Below, one piece after another: positions 53,601-64,000 of a stretch of 64,000 nt of DNA; position 1 is the stretch's first letter; each line of letters opens with the position of its first letter. The notes below the pieces were generated by a model that was given only the letters and a program-made list of their open reading frames with translations, had not been told where the DNA came from and ran no database searches. Made by a program: the position numbers and the translations under genes. Source of the DNA: Prorocentrum cordatum (lineage: Eukaryota > Sar > Dinophyceae > Prorocentrales > Prorocentraceae). The stretch lies in contig CAUYUJ010001336.1 in NCBI GenBank assembly GCA_963575745.1, positions 67,501-131,500 of the forward strand. The letters are read 5' to 3'.

Positions 53601-56086
53601 GGGGTGCGCAGGGGGTGCGGTCTCTATCCGTCGCACGCTCGCAAAGCACGGCAGGCGTAGCAGTTCCTCGACACCAGGGGGGTGCGCAGGGGGTGCGGTC
53701 TCTATCCGTCGCACGCTCGCAAAGCGCGGCAGGCGTTGTTCCCCACATGTTTCGTGGGGTTATGGTTTTCTTCCCTGCCGCGGCGCACCCGCGTCTCCTC
53801 CTCCTCACCCTCCTCCCCTCCTCCCTCCCCCTCTTCCTTTCCTCACCCGCGCTCAACACATGCACGGCAAGTACGTGAGACACGCGTCTACATACAGCCG
53901 CACGCATGCACACACACTCGCACACACAACACACACACACACACTCACACACACACACACCATACAACGCTAGTGCGCGTCGGATACGTGGCAGGCGCAG
54001 CAGTTTCTCGACACCACAGGGGGTGCGCAGGGGGTGGTCTCTCAGTGCGGTCTCTATCCGTCGCACGCTCGCAAATCGCGGCAGGCGTGGCATTTCCTCG
54101 ACACCAGGGGGGTGCGCAGGGGGTGCGGTCTCTATCCGTCGCACGTTCGCAAAGCGCGGCAGGCGTGGCATTTCCTTGACACCAGAGGGGGTGCGCAGGG
54201 GGTGCGGTCTCTATCCGTCGCACGCCCGCAAAGCGCGGCAGGCGTGACATTTCCTCGACACCAGGGGGGTGCGCAGGGGTGCGGTCTCCATCCGTCGCAC
54301 GCTCGCAAAGCGCGGCAGGCGTGGCATTTCCTCGACACCAGGGGGGTGCGCAGGGGGTGCGGTCTCTATCCGTCGCACGCTCGCAAAGCGCGGAAGGCGT
54401 GGCATTTCCTCGACACCAGGGGGTGCGCAGGGGGCGCGGTCTCTATCCGTCGCACGCTCGCAAAGCGCGGCAGGCGTGGCAGTTCATCGACACGGGAGGG
54501 GGTGCGCAGTTGGTGCGGTCTGTATCCGTCGCACGCTCGCAAAGCGCGGCAGGCGTGGCATTTCCTCGACACCAGGGGGGTGCGCAGGGGGTGCGGTCTC
54601 TATCCGTCGCACGCTCGCAAAGCGCGCAGGCGTGCGGTCAGCGACGGTGCGCAGGTCATCGCACAAAGCGCAGAGGCGGGCATTCCTCGACACGGGGGGT
54701 GCGCAGGGGGTGCGGTCTCTATCCGTCGCACGCTCGCAAAGCGCGGCAGGCGTGGCATTTCCTCCACACCAAGGGGGGTGCGCAAGGGGTGCGGTCTCTA
54801 TCCGTCACACGCTCGCAAAGCGCGGCAAGCGTAGCATTTCCTCGACACCAGGGGGGGTGCGCAGTTGGTGCGGTCTCTATCCGGCGCACGCTCGCAAAGC
54901 GCGGCAAGCGTGGCATTTCTTCGACACCAGGAGGGTGCGCAGGGGATGCGGTCTCCATCCGTCGCACGCTCGCAATGCGCGGCAGGCGTGGTAGTGCATC
55001 GACACGAGAGGGGGTGCGCAGGGGGTGCGGTTTGTATCCGTCGCACGCTCGCAAAGCGCGGCAGGCGTGGCATTTCCTCCACACCAGGGGCGGACGCAGG
55101 GGGTGCGGTCTCCATCCGTCGCACGCTCGCAAAGCGCGGCAGGCGTGGTAGTGTATCGATACGAGAGGGGGTGCGCAGTTGGTGCGGTCTGTATCCGTCG
55201 CACGCCCGCAAAGCGCGGCAGGCGTGGCATTCCTTCGACACCAGGGAGGGGCGCAGGGGGTGCGGTCTCTATCCGTCGCACGCCCGCAAAACGCGGCAGG
55301 CGTGGCATTTCCTCGACACCACGGGGTGCGCAGGGGGTGCGGTCTCTATCCGTCACACGCTCGCAAAGCGCGGCAGGCGTGACATTTCTTCGACACCAAA
55401 GGGGGGTGCGCAGTTGGTGCGGTCTCTATCCGGCGCGCGCTCGCAAAGCGCGGCAGGCGTGGCATTTCCACGACACCAGGAGGGTGCGCAGGGGATGCGG
55501 TCTCCATCCGTCGCACGCTCGCAATGCGCGGCAGGCGTGGTAGTGCATCGACACGAGAGGGGGTGCGCAGTTGGTGCGGTTTGTATCCGTCGCACGCTCG
55601 CAAAGCGCGGCAAGCGTGGCATTTCCTCCACACCAGGGGCGGCGCAGGGGGTGCGGTCTGTATCCGTCGCACGCTCGCAAAGCGCGGCAGGCGTGGTAGT
55701 TCATCGACACGAGAGGGGGTGCGCAGGGGGTGCGGTCTCTATCCGTCGCACGCTCGCAAAGCGCGGCAGGCGTAGCATTTCCTTCACACCAGGGGGGGTG
55801 CGCAGGGGGTGCGGTCTCTATCCGTCGCACGGTCGCAAAGCGCGGCAGGCGTAGCATTTCCTTCACACCAGGGGGGGTGCGCAGGGGGTGCGGTCTCTAT
55901 CCGTCGCACGCTCGCAAAGCGCGGCAAGCGTAGCATTTCCTCGACACCAGGGGGGGTGCGCAAGGGGTGCGGTCTCTATCCGTCGCACGCTCGCAAAGCG
56001 CGGCAGGCGTAGCATTTCCTCAACACCAGGGGGGGTGCGCAGGGGTCGCACGGTCGCAAAGCGCGGCAGGCGTAGCAGTTCCGCGG
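53600..56086. repeat. Tandem array of 76-80-bp units, about 28 copies
   Basis: Each unit contains GGGTGCGCAGGGGGTGCGGT, CTCTATCCGTCGCACGCTCG, CAAAGCGCGGCAGGCGTGGC and ATTTCCTCGACACCAGG. Two early units are separated from the main block (54022 on) by unique sequence and CA runs at 53745-54000. A rearranged unit lies at about 54630-54690 and a truncated one at the end. Frames on both strands are repeat translations. Units are adjacent copies without unique spacers, so it is not a CRISPR. Confidence 0.95.
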
Positions 56087-56164
56087 CAGGCAAACACATA
56101 AGACTTAAATCAAGTATGTGGGGTTCCTCGGTAGCGTAATTTCGGGGCTTTTTCGGAGGCCAGC

Positions 56165-57110
56165 ACGATATGTTAGACAGTGTTTCTTGCACATCGGTGT
56201 CTGCGTCCTTGGAGGCGACGAGACTCGTTGAAACCCCACGGCCCGCCAAAGTTGGGCCCACGGGAGGGACTTCCCCTAATAGAACATGCCTCTCGGCCAC
56301 CAGACCTTCGTGTCACGTGCCCGTCGTGGCGTCGGCAAGGCAAGTCAAGGCGAGATGGTCTCCAATACAGCCACCAAGATGACGCGCGATGGTCCCATCC
56401 GCTAGGCCTTCATGAGGCATCCAGATCGCCGCAAGACTGCTCAAAGTGGCTACGAAGCCTCCCGAGAATGGTCCCGAGAGGCCAAGCATATTCGAAAACC
56501 AGGTGCATTGCCCATGAGATTAGCCTTATCGTGCTCCGGCTTCCGACTATGCGTTTGAAGCTTCAGCATGGCCTTGCGAGAGGCCACAGAAGGGCCCACC
56601 AAGGGCCCCAGACGGCCCAGAGTGCTCCCATGCGGACTTCAAAAGCGCCCCAAGATAGCCCCAGGACAGTCTTGAATTGCGACAAGGAGCGCATGACCTT
56701 GACGCTACGCTGGTCTCAAGACGCCCCCGGGATGGATCCTCACTTTCCAAAACCATTCAGCAGTCCCGCGACAGGCCCGAAAGGGCCCAAACCGACCCCA
56801 AAGAAGGCTCCAAGAGCGATCCAAAGGTGCTTCAAAACAGAGAGCTCTGAGAGGACTCCTCCCACCCTCAGATCCGAGCTCCCGCCGCAACAAGGATGAT
56901 CGTCTGTTTCTCGTCCTTCTCTCTGCTGCTGGCCAGGGGCGGCCACCACGCCAGGTTGCCAAGCACATCCATTCGCTGGCAGGCGGGGAAATGCTGCGCT
57001 GTGGCTGCATAAGAATGAGCCCGGCGCGACCCCAAGTAGGGGAAAGCCCATGGCATGGGCGCATCCTTGGGCGCATCGCTTGGGATGGGTTGGCGTTGCT
57101 TGGCATTGCC
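56165..57110. other. No gene recognised; decayed CCAAGAGG-type repeats
   Basis: 56390-56830 has scattered CCCCAAG, GGCCCCAGACGG and CCCCAGGAC motifs like old inverted CTTGGGG arrays. The 239-codon plus-strand frame there is Pro/Arg-rich and not convincing. Confidence 0.5.
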
Positions 57111-57111
57111 G

Positions 57112-57245
57112 AGTAAACGGGGGATCCCGAGGAACCCGACCCGGTGAAACCGAGGAACCCAGGGAACCCGGGGAACCTCTGGGCAACGGGCAAAGTAATA
57201 TTCCGCGGGCGGGGAACCCGAGGAACCTCCGAACAACGGGAAAAC
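57112..57245. repeat. GAGGAACCCGGGGAACC short repeat
   Basis: About ten degenerate units of GAACCCGAGGAACC. Confidence 0.75.
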
Positions 57246-58084
57246 TAGCCCCCCGAGGCACGAACCTTTAACCAGGTGAGAACCCCTTCGGCAAGCCTAA
57301 TTGGGGAAAAAGCTGCATGGGCGTAAACTTTCGAAGGGTTCGCACAGGCCCCTGGCACGATCCGCGCGCCAGGGAGAGGGGGCCCAGCGCCAATCCAAGA
57401 AGTCCGCGTGGACATCCGACAGTTCGTGCTCATGCAGGTGTTGCTCCTAGAGGAGGGGTGACTGGTAAGCCCGTGCCCAACAAATTGCAAGGACCGGGGA
57501 GAGGCGCTCACCGAGCGTATTCTATTCTCCACGGGCCATTGGCCACCCAGCGTGTTGCTGGGATTCGCGAGCATGTTTGGTTTGTTGGGGGAGAGTGCTG
57601 TGAGTGCTGGATTGTACCGTGGAGTCCTCAGAGGCGAGAGGGAGAGAGGGACGACGACGATGAGGACGACGAGAAGCAGGAGGAGGAAGACGATGACTAC
57701 GACGATGAGGACGAAAATGAAAAGACGGACGGCGATGACGACGAGGACGAATATAAACAGGAGGAGGGAGCGGAGGAGGAGAAGGAGGAATACCCCGTGA
57801 TCTCTCTCGAAGCCCCTGGGAAGCTTCGAAACCCTCAGGGTCCCTTGGGAATCATCGAACCCCCCCATGGACCCCAGAGCCCTCCGGAACACTCCAAACC
57901 CTTCCTCCTCTCCTCCATCATCCCTGTTGCCATGACCCCCGCAGTCGCGGACAAGAGTGAGGGGGCGGCGGTCGTCGGCATTTCGCCACACTCGAAGGCA
58001 CATGTGAAGAGGCCCGCTGCGGGCGCCGATGCTTTCACGCGTCACATAACGATCCCGCCACAGGCGCCGATTCTTTCTCAGAAC
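57246..58084. other. No gene recognised; purine-rich GAC/GAG tract
   Basis: 57640-57795 is a GACGACGATGAGGACGAC-type tract. Acidic frames across it are composition-driven. Confidence 0.55.
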
Positions 58085-58285
58085 AGTGCGGGTGGGGGGC
58101 GGATGGATCGTCAGCAGGTCGGCGGGCGCCTCGCGCGGTGGGTGGCGGGTGGGCCGCGTGGCGGGTGGCGGTCGGTCGCGGGTGGGTCGTGGCGCGGGTC
58201 TCCGGTGGTTCGCGAGGCGGGGCGGGTTGCGGGGTTGGGCGCGGAGCGGGTGACGCGGGTTGGTCGCGGGGCGGGGCTGGCAGTG
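58085..58285. repeat. GGGTGGCGGGT G-rich minisatellite
   Basis: GGGTGGCGGGTGGGCCGCGT and similar units. Many G triplets at short spacing could form quadruplexes. Confidence 0.75.
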
Positions 58286-58599
58286 AGAAGGAGAAGAAGA
58301 ACATGCATCCGCACCGCGGACCGCACTTCAGCCACGCATCCAAGAACGTGTAAGTCCGCTCGCCCCCCTCATTCTGATAGGTAACTCTATAACTCTTCCG
58401 ACTTGTGCCAGCAGAAGTGTCGGCAAAATTTGCCAGGTGCTTCGCTGGAGATTTCTTCATCGCTGCTGATCCCGAAGTTTGGGATCTCCAGACTGATTAC
58501 ACGGATGTGAAGCGGGAGGTTGTCAAAATGTTTTTCTCGTAGCGCCGCAGATGCTCGTCGTAGAGGCTAGCAGTCGCAATGTTGGAGCGCGGAGCGGGT

Positions 58600-58980
58600 G
58601 CTACATTTGGCTCTCGCCTTAGCGGCGAGCGCATTCGACTCAAAAGTTCCGATCAGTCTCAAGGATGGTGTTCGGGTTGTTTTCTCAATGCGGCCCTCAT
58701 GTTAGTGCGCTACCATTCGTCGTGAACAGATTCATCAGTCACAAAGATTGGAGGGGCGGGTCTTTTCCTAAGTGTGGCTCTCACCCTGGCGCCATGCACA
58801 TTCGACCCAAAAGTTGCGAGCCGTCACGCGGACGGAGGACGGCTCCATTTCAACCACCAATCTCGGATAAGATGTTCTACCATTCCGACCCGAAGGAGGG
58901 CGGCCCGCTGTCACGATGCGGTTCACGCGTGAGACTTCCTCAACATACGGCACGGCGTGTAAGCACATTACAGTTGCACG
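58600..58980 (-). repeat. Family H array, inverted
   Basis: Read on the minus strand, units give GCAACTTTTGGGTCGAATGT, GCATGGCGCCAGGGTGAGAG and CCACACTTAGG, matching the arrays at 1.8-2.3 and 23.9-24.3 kb. Confidence 0.7.
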
Positions 58981-59349
58981 GGAGGAGGAGCAGTTCCTTT
59001 TCAAAACGGAGTTCTGGTTCACCACCCCCCAAACCACCCCAACCCAACCTGAAGGCCTCAGCTTGCCCTTCATTTCCAGTGGGGGGGGCAGGGAACATTG
59101 AGAAAGCACATATGGAACCCGTACCCCCCCCCACCCGAAATTCGGGTCTTTTGGTTGGATTGGGGTGGTCTGGTAGGCAGTCGTGGTTGGCCTCGTTCTT
59201 CATGGTCAGGTCCTGCCGCGTTCCTTGGCACAGGTCCTCTGCAGGATGGGGCCTTCGCCAGAATGGCAGGCATGCGGGGCGCTTTTCTCTCAAGGGGATG
59301 TTTTTTTTCCCCGTGCATTACAGCATCGTTGATGCATGTTGTGTTTGTT

Positions 59350-60110
59350 GCAATCCTCCTCCTCCTCCTCCTCCTCCTCCTGCCCTCCACCATCATCCCG
59401 CATCCCTTATCGCTCGATTATCCTTCTCCTCCTCCTCCTCCTCCTCCTCCTCCTCCTCCTCCTCCTCTCATCCCTTCCTCCTCCTCCTCCTCCTCCTCCT
59501 CCTCCTTCTCTACTCCTCCTCCTCCTCCTCCGCCTCCTCCTCCTGCCCTCCACCATCATCCCGCCTCCTTTACCGCTCGATTATCCCTCCTCCTCTTCTC
59601 CTCTCGTCCCTTCCTCCTCTTCCCTCCCTCCTCCCTCCCCTCCTCCTCTTCCTCATCCTCCTCACCCTTCATCCTCCGTCCTCCCTTCCTCCTCCCTTCT
59701 CCTCTCGTCCCTTCTCCTCCCCTCCCTCATCCTCCCCCTCGTCCTCCCATCCTCCCAGGGCGGGGCTCGGGGCACGGGGCCCTCGCAGTGGCCCCCGCCC
59801 TGCTCCGCGTGCCCCTTCCTGCAGAGAGCAAGAGGCAGGCAGCACCAAAGTCCGCCCCTCCTCCCTCATCACATTTCCTCCTCCTCCTCCTCCTCCTCCT
59901 GCTCCTCCTCCTCCTCCTCCTCCTCCTCCTCCTCCTCCTCATCATCATCATCATCATCATCATCATCACATTTCCTCCTCCTTCTCCTCCTCTTCCTCCT
60001 CCTCTTGCTCCTCCTCCTCTTCCTCCTCCTCCTCCTGCTCCTCCTCCTCCTCCTGCTCATCATCATCACCACCATCATCACATTTCCTCCTCATCCTTCT
60101 CCTCCTCCGT
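59350..60110. repeat. TCC tracts with a CAT island
   Basis: Long TCC/CTC runs. GCCCTCCACCATCATCCCGC occurs twice (about 59380 and 59540), so part of the tract is duplicated. A CAT run lies at 59940-59970. Confidence 0.9.
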
Positions 60111-60239
60111 TCCTGCCGACTCCCCCCTCCTCCCTCTCTCGCCGCGCCCGAGGTTCCCTGGCTTCGGCCTCCGGGCCTCTCCAGGGGCGAGCACGTTTCC
60201 CCAGATGCCCAGAGGGAACCTAGCCGTGGCGACGAGGAG

Positions 60240-60445
60240 GTGCCCAGAGTCCTCGATCCTCGAACCCCCTCGATCCACCTCGTCGTCGTCATCCACCCTC
60301 GATCCACCCCTCGATCCCCCCTCGATCCCCCTCGATCCACCCTCGATCCACCCTCGATCCTCGAACCCCCTCGAACCCCCTCGTCATCCACCCTCGATCC
60401 ACCCTCGATCCTCGAACCCCCTCGAACCCCCTCGATCCACCCCAT
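60240..60445. repeat. TCGATCCACCC / TCGAACCCCC minisatellite
   Basis: About 18 short units built on CCCTCGATCCACCCTCGATC and CCTCGAACCCC. Confidence 0.9.
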
Positions 60446-60654
60446 CTCTCCTCCATGACTGGCCTCAGCAAGCGGGAGAGATGTCGTGGATACGAAACAA
60501 ATCGCCCTGCCAGCCCGCCCGTTTGTGCAGCTGCGGCACCCTGCAGAGTTCATTCTCGCCCCCTGCTCGCTGTCTTGTCCTGCTCCGGCCCGCCGATTGG
60601 AGCGAGTGCACGTTCCATGCGGTACAGTCAAGACGCTCCAATAAGGACAAGGAC

Positions 60655-60694
60655 ATGTTCTTGGGGGCACACTTTCTTGTGCCCCCAAGAACAT
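60655..60694. repeat. Hairpin with 16-bp perfect stem
   Basis: ATGTTCTTGGGGGCAC, loop ACTTTCTT, then the exact reverse complement of the stem. No T run follows, so there is no reason to call it a terminator. Confidence 0.9.
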
Positions 60695-60854
60695 TTGTTG
60701 GTGGCGTTTGCCTACCACCCATCGGACAACTCTCCAAAGAGACATACAGCGCTGCAAACTCATCAACCCCACATACCAACTCCGAAAAGACCACCTTGAG
60801 GCCATCAAGACGCCCATCACGGTAGGTTGGTGGCGTCGGTGTCTGACCAGCGGC

Positions 60855-61480
60855 GTACGTGTCGACCAGCGGCGACCCCAGCGCGGACGTTCAAGGTTGA
60901 ACGCCGCGGGGGACCCAGAATCGTTCGATGGGAGCGATTGGACGTTGCGGAAACGGCCGATCGTCAAGGTTGAACGATCCCTGCGGTGTCAAAAACCAAC
61001 GCTGGGGTCGGCACGACACAACCAGCCGCAACTGATGTAACCTCAACAGACAGGGCGGAAGTCTCAGCAGGAGAGGCTATGGTTTCGGGGCCCTTTCCTC
61101 GAGGTCGGGGGCCCTATTCCCGGCCGGGCGCGCCGTGGCCAGCGAGCTCCTCCGTTCCTCGCCGTGCGCTCCTTGAGGAGGAGGAGGAGGCGGAGGAGGA
61201 GGGGAGGAGGAGGAGGAGGAGGAGGGAGGAGGGAGGAGGGAGGAGGGGGAGGAGGGAGGAGGAGGAGGAGGAGGAGGAGGAGGAGGAGGAGGAGGAGGCA
61301 GCGGCGACCCCTGGCGCGGGCGTTCACAGCTGAACGCTGGCGAGCTCCTCCGTTCCTCATCGTGCGCTCCTTGTGGTGGCACGGTGGCTGCAGGTCCGTG
61401 TCGTGCCGCGGCGACCCCCTTGCGCGGGCGTTCACAGCTGAACGCTTGCCGGTGGCCCAGAATCGGCCGATGTCGGGCGA
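60855..61480. repeat. Three dispersed units around a GGA tract
   Basis: CAGCGGCGACCCC followed by GCGCGGGCGTTCACAGCTGA and ACGC occurs near 60860, 61302 and 61408. GCGAGCTCCTCCGTTCCTCR occurs at 61140 and 61338. The GGA tract is at 61170-61300. Confidence 0.75.
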
Positions 61481-61736
61481 TCAGCGTTATCCGAGAGCCG
61501 CGATCGTCCAAGGCGGAACGGCACACGCGGTGGCAGGAGCCAGCGCACAAGTCGTCGTGACGAGAGCCGGCCGCACCCGAGTCCAAACGGAGCCGTGACT
61601 CATCTCTCCAGCGGCAGAGTGTGTGGTAGAGTGGGTGCGCTCCGACGGGTGGCAGGCGAGTCGCCGGAGGACGCGGCAGCTGCGGAAGGAGAGGGTTGCC
61701 AAGGACAGTCAAGCACCAGGCGGGGGCGGGGCCTTA

Positions 61737-61900
61737 CTCCTCCTCCTCCTCCTCCTCCTCCTCCTCCTCCTCCAGACTCCTGCTGCTCCTCCTCCTCCTC
61801 CTCCTCCTCCTCCTCCTCCTTCTCCTCCTCCTCCTACTCATCCTCCTTCTCCGGACTTCTCACTCCTCCTCATCCTCCTCCTCCTTCTCCTCCACACTTC
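61737..61900. repeat. TCC tract
   Basis: TCC/CTC triplets with short interruptions. Confidence 0.95.
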
Positions 61901-62477
61901 TCACTCATCGAAAGACCCCGCCTTCGAAATGTCACCCGGCGGTGCTCCAGCTGTCGGCGTCGGCGGCCGACGCCGCCGCTAGGCGGACCCGCGTCGGTGT
62001 CCCAGTCGGTGCCTGTCCTCGCCTTCCAGGCTCGCGTCTCTCGGGCCGTTTCGTACATTCCGGGCGGATCTCCAGCCTCGGGGCTGTTTTTTTCAAGCGG
62101 CTGCGCCCCGCCAAGGGCGGCCGCCGGAGACCAGAGCAGTGGCCCGAAGTCCAGTATTCGGCGCCCCCCATTCTTTCTTCACGCCCCTGCTCTGCATCTC
62201 TGTGATCACATATCGCCACGCCGTGATGTCCGATGCGCGGTCCGCGGCCTTGCGTCTTGGGCAGCGCGCCGCGGCCACTAGGGCGTGACCCAATGTTCTC
62301 GAGGCCATGCCTTGTCTGTAGTAGCGATGGCGAGTCGCGGGGCGGAGCGGGTCCTCCGTCTGCAGCTGTAGCTGAGGGCGGCATTCCTTGTTTTTGTTGC
62401 GTTGCTGATCGAGCGATCGCTGCACGCCGAGAGTGGGGTACAACAGTTGCTCGACGAACTCATCTCTCCACATATAT
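61901..62477. other. No gene recognised
   Basis: GC-rich unique sequence with short competing frames. Confidence 0.5.
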
Positions 62478-62650
62478 CCAGCGTCTTGAGTTTCTCAATA
62501 CGGTGTCCCTGGAAGTCCCGACCTTCTTTCCCAGGCCACATGTTCATCCTGAGTTTCTGTTGATTGTATTAGGGCCCAGCAAGGGCCCCTGGAGGCCGAA
62601 TCATAGTCAATCAAACATCCGTCGTGAGCCTGTCAAGACTCGAGGAGATG
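62478..62650 (-). repeat. Dispersed element family G, inverted copy
   Basis: CAATACGGTGTCCCTGGAAG, CATGTTCATCCTGAGTTTCT, GGGCCCAGCAAGGGCC and GGAGGCCGAATCATAG are the reverse complement of the 14440-14610 order. Confidence 0.65.
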
Positions 62651-63063
62651 TTGTTTTCGGGCCACTCGGGGTTCCGGTGGCCGTTCAGGACCTTCTGGGC
62701 ACCTTCGGAAGGCCTTCGGCAAGGCGCTGTTGCCGGAAAACACATCAGGATGGAAAACCTCTTCGCCGATGCTCGGTCCTCCTCCTCAGCGTCCTCGATG
62801 TTCGATCTCCCTCCTCCTCCTCCTCCTCCTGCTTCCTAGTCCCCCCTTCCCGATCTTCCTCGATCCTCGTCGACCTCGATGCTCGACACTCCTCCCCCCC
62901 ATTCCACTATCCTCGATTTGTTTTCTTTCTCTTTTCCTTTCTCTTATTATCTTTCTGATTCTTCCTCCTCGTCCTCCTTATCCTCCTCGACCCCGATCTG
63001 TTCCCGAGACGTTGGATGTATGGCCCCCTCCCATCTCCAGGCCACCCAAACGGGGTCGCAGTG

Positions 63064-63276
63064 GATGCGGTCGGCGGATCGCGCCGCATCGCTGACGCAT
63101 CAGCGGTGCGTCGGTCACGCGCCGGCAGCCTCGGGATTGAGAAGATGGCCTCCGCATCGGGGCTCTATCGCCGAGGCACCGCTTCGGAACACGACGTTCT
63201 GCATCTCGACGCCACCGACGCGTCGCCGAGGCACCGCCGATGCGTCAGCAATGCGGCACGAATCTCCGACCCGTCT
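63064..63276. mobile_element. Foldback element family F, copy 2
   Basis: Left GATGCGGTCGGCGGATCGCG. The right end on the opposite strand AGACGGGTCGGAGATTCGTG goes on to match for about 51 bases with about ten differences, through CTGACGCATC. The internal ACGACGTTCTGCATCTCGAC matches copy 1. Confidence 0.7.
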
Positions 63277-63499
63277 GCGCAGTCCCCCTCCCGGCGTGAA
63301 CGGGAGCGGGAGCGCCCCCCGGAGAGAGTTGCAGGCAGCGCCGGCGCCCTCCTCGTCATCCTGGCTGCTCGTTCGTCATCCTCCTCGACGCTCGTGGCTC
63401 GATCATCCCCCTCGTCCTCGATGCTCGATCCTCCTTGCCCTCGATGCTGGATGCTCAATCCTCCTCCGTCTCGCCCTCGATGTTCGATCCTCCTCGTCC

Positions 63500-63568
63500 T
63501 CCTTCTCTTTCTCCTCCTCCTCCTCCTCCTCCTCCTCCTCCTCCTCCTCCTCCTCCCCCTCCTCCTCC
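63500..63568. repeat. TCC tract directly before the leader-like site
   Basis: A pyrimidine tract of about 65 nt ends at the CCGTAG of the leader-like sequence, so it could also serve as a polypyrimidine tract for an AG acceptor at 63574-63575. Confidence 0.9.
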
Positions 63569-63590
63569 TCCGTAGCCATTGTGGCTCACG
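63569..63590 (+). other. Relict dinoflagellate spliced-leader sequence
   Basis: CCGTAGCCATTGTGGCTCAC lies at 63570-63589. Across 22 positions (63569-63590) it matches the conserved dinoflagellate leader (which reads CCATTTTGGCTCAAG after CCGTAG) except at 63581 (G for T) and 63589 (C for A). In dinoflagellates the leader is added by trans-splicing and should not lie upstream of genes in the genome. Embedded relics are known as marks of mRNA that was retroposed. Confidence 0.65.
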
Positions 63591-63627
63591 GCGGCGTGCC
63601 TTGTCCCACGCTCGCGGCACGTGCCTG

Positions 63628-63933
63628 TCAGGCTTTCCCCCCTTTCTCGCCCTGCGATGGAACCGCATCTTCTTGTTCGCGATGCATTCCAAGCTGTTGC
63701 GGGCGCTCTGAGACGCCTCTGGGCTGAACTTTGACGGCGTGGCGCAGGCTGCTCGGCTGTGCAAGCAGCTCAACCTCTTCGACGGCAGGCTCTCCCCAAA
63801 ACTCGTCAGCCTTGACTTTGTCTATCACGTCATGCGGCACATTACGCAGTCGTGTGTGGACGCCTTCGCCACCGAGGTGTAGCTGCACCTGGACGCTACC
63901 CAACGGAGTCGTCGTCACCGAGATCATGAGCAT
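63628..63933 (-). CDS. Candidate coding sequence, minus-strand reading
   Basis: Open for 101 codons from an ATG at 63933. It contains LGSVQVQLHLGGEGVHTRL and PHDVIDKVKADEFWGEP, a balanced residue mix. Upstream in another phase the strand reads KVTLRLFGDEEARSG, so the protein may continue past the window edge with a phase change. The plus strand is also readable: MEPHLLVRDAFQAVAGALRR from ATG 63657, then out of phase through LCKQLNLFDGRLSPKLVSLD to a TAG at 63880. The leader relic at 63569 favours the plus strand, the longer open frame favours the minus. I cannot decide. Confidence 0.3.
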   Translation of the reverse strand: MLMISVTTTPLGSVQVQLHLGGEGVHTRLRNVPHDVIDKVKADEFWGEPAVEEVELLAQPSSLRHAVKVQPRGVSERPQQLGMHREQEDAVPSQGEKGGKA

Positions 63934-64000
63934 GCTGTCGTGGTGCCTGATCGTGCTTCCTCGTCTCCGAACAGCCGCAAGGTCACTTTCGCGACGACGG

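Noticed and set aside
53600-56086. CRISPR-like repeat array
   Set aside because: Whole units are repeated head to tail with no unique spacers, in a eukaryotic context.
60655-60694. Hairpin as a transcription terminator
   Set aside because: No T run follows and the genome is eukaryotic, so the terminator model does not apply.
58665-60825. Overlapping 575- and 597-codon plus-strand frames
   Set aside because: Mostly TCC tract and TCGATCC minisatellite, with Ser/Pro/Leu runs in all phases.

Overview
The window looks like nuclear DNA of a dinoflagellate. It is GC-rich and gene-poor. It is crowded with trinucleotide tracts (TCC/GGA, GTC/GAC, CAT/ATG), minisatellites and short dispersed repeats. 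It holds decayed retroelement coding sequence, and near the right end (63569-63590) a 22-nt site that matches the dinoflagellate trans-splicing leader at 20 of 22 positions. I found no bacterial operons, rRNA, tRNA or CRISPR. Species cannot be fixed from sequence alone; a core dinoflagellate such as Prorocentrum would fit, but that is inference.

Layout. 1-2.3 kb: arrays of degenerate units. 3.6-4.2 kb: a dispersed repeat whose second copy lies at 10.1-10.6 kb; the first copy carries a 118-nt T-rich insertion between 20-bp direct repeats. 4.2-8.2 kb: the least repetitive part, with the best protein-coding candidate on the minus strand (7266-8120, 284 codons) and weaker minus-strand readings downstream. 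8.4-15.9 kb: minisatellites, trinucleotide tracts and short terminal-inverted-repeat (TIR) elements. 16.5-17.1 kb: a broken RNase H domain. 17.8-19.4 kb: a large imperfect inverted duplication of an 18-bp minisatellite. 20-31 kb: TIR and foldback elements and CTTGGGG-type minisatellites. 31.8-33.1 kb: a 102-bp tandem array. 33.2-40.7 kb: CAT tracts around decayed coding sequence. 42.8-43.8 kb: a GAT tract of about 1 kb. 44.0-45.8 kb: a decayed minus-strand retroelement-like reading split by a short repeat. 50-53 kb: a cluster of TIR elements. 53.6-56.1 kb: an array of 76-80-bp units. 58.6 kb to the end: TCC tracts, a second foldback element and the leader relic.

The most notable content is a set of short non-autonomous TIR elements, found by reading both ends of repeated blocks. 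Family A (four copies, 165-172 bp) has 5-bp target duplications at all four sites, three perfect. Family B (11548-11705) has a perfect 5-bp duplication. Family C (13562-13808) has 28-bp TIRs with one mismatch. Family D (four copies) encloses TCC/GGA microsatellites between CCACC-rich TIRs, and one copy has a perfect 8-bp duplication. Family E has three copies. Family F has two copies with roughly 50-bp arms. No transposase is visible, so mobilisation in trans is inferred. Most long open frames here run through trinucleotide or minisatellite DNA and are not genes.
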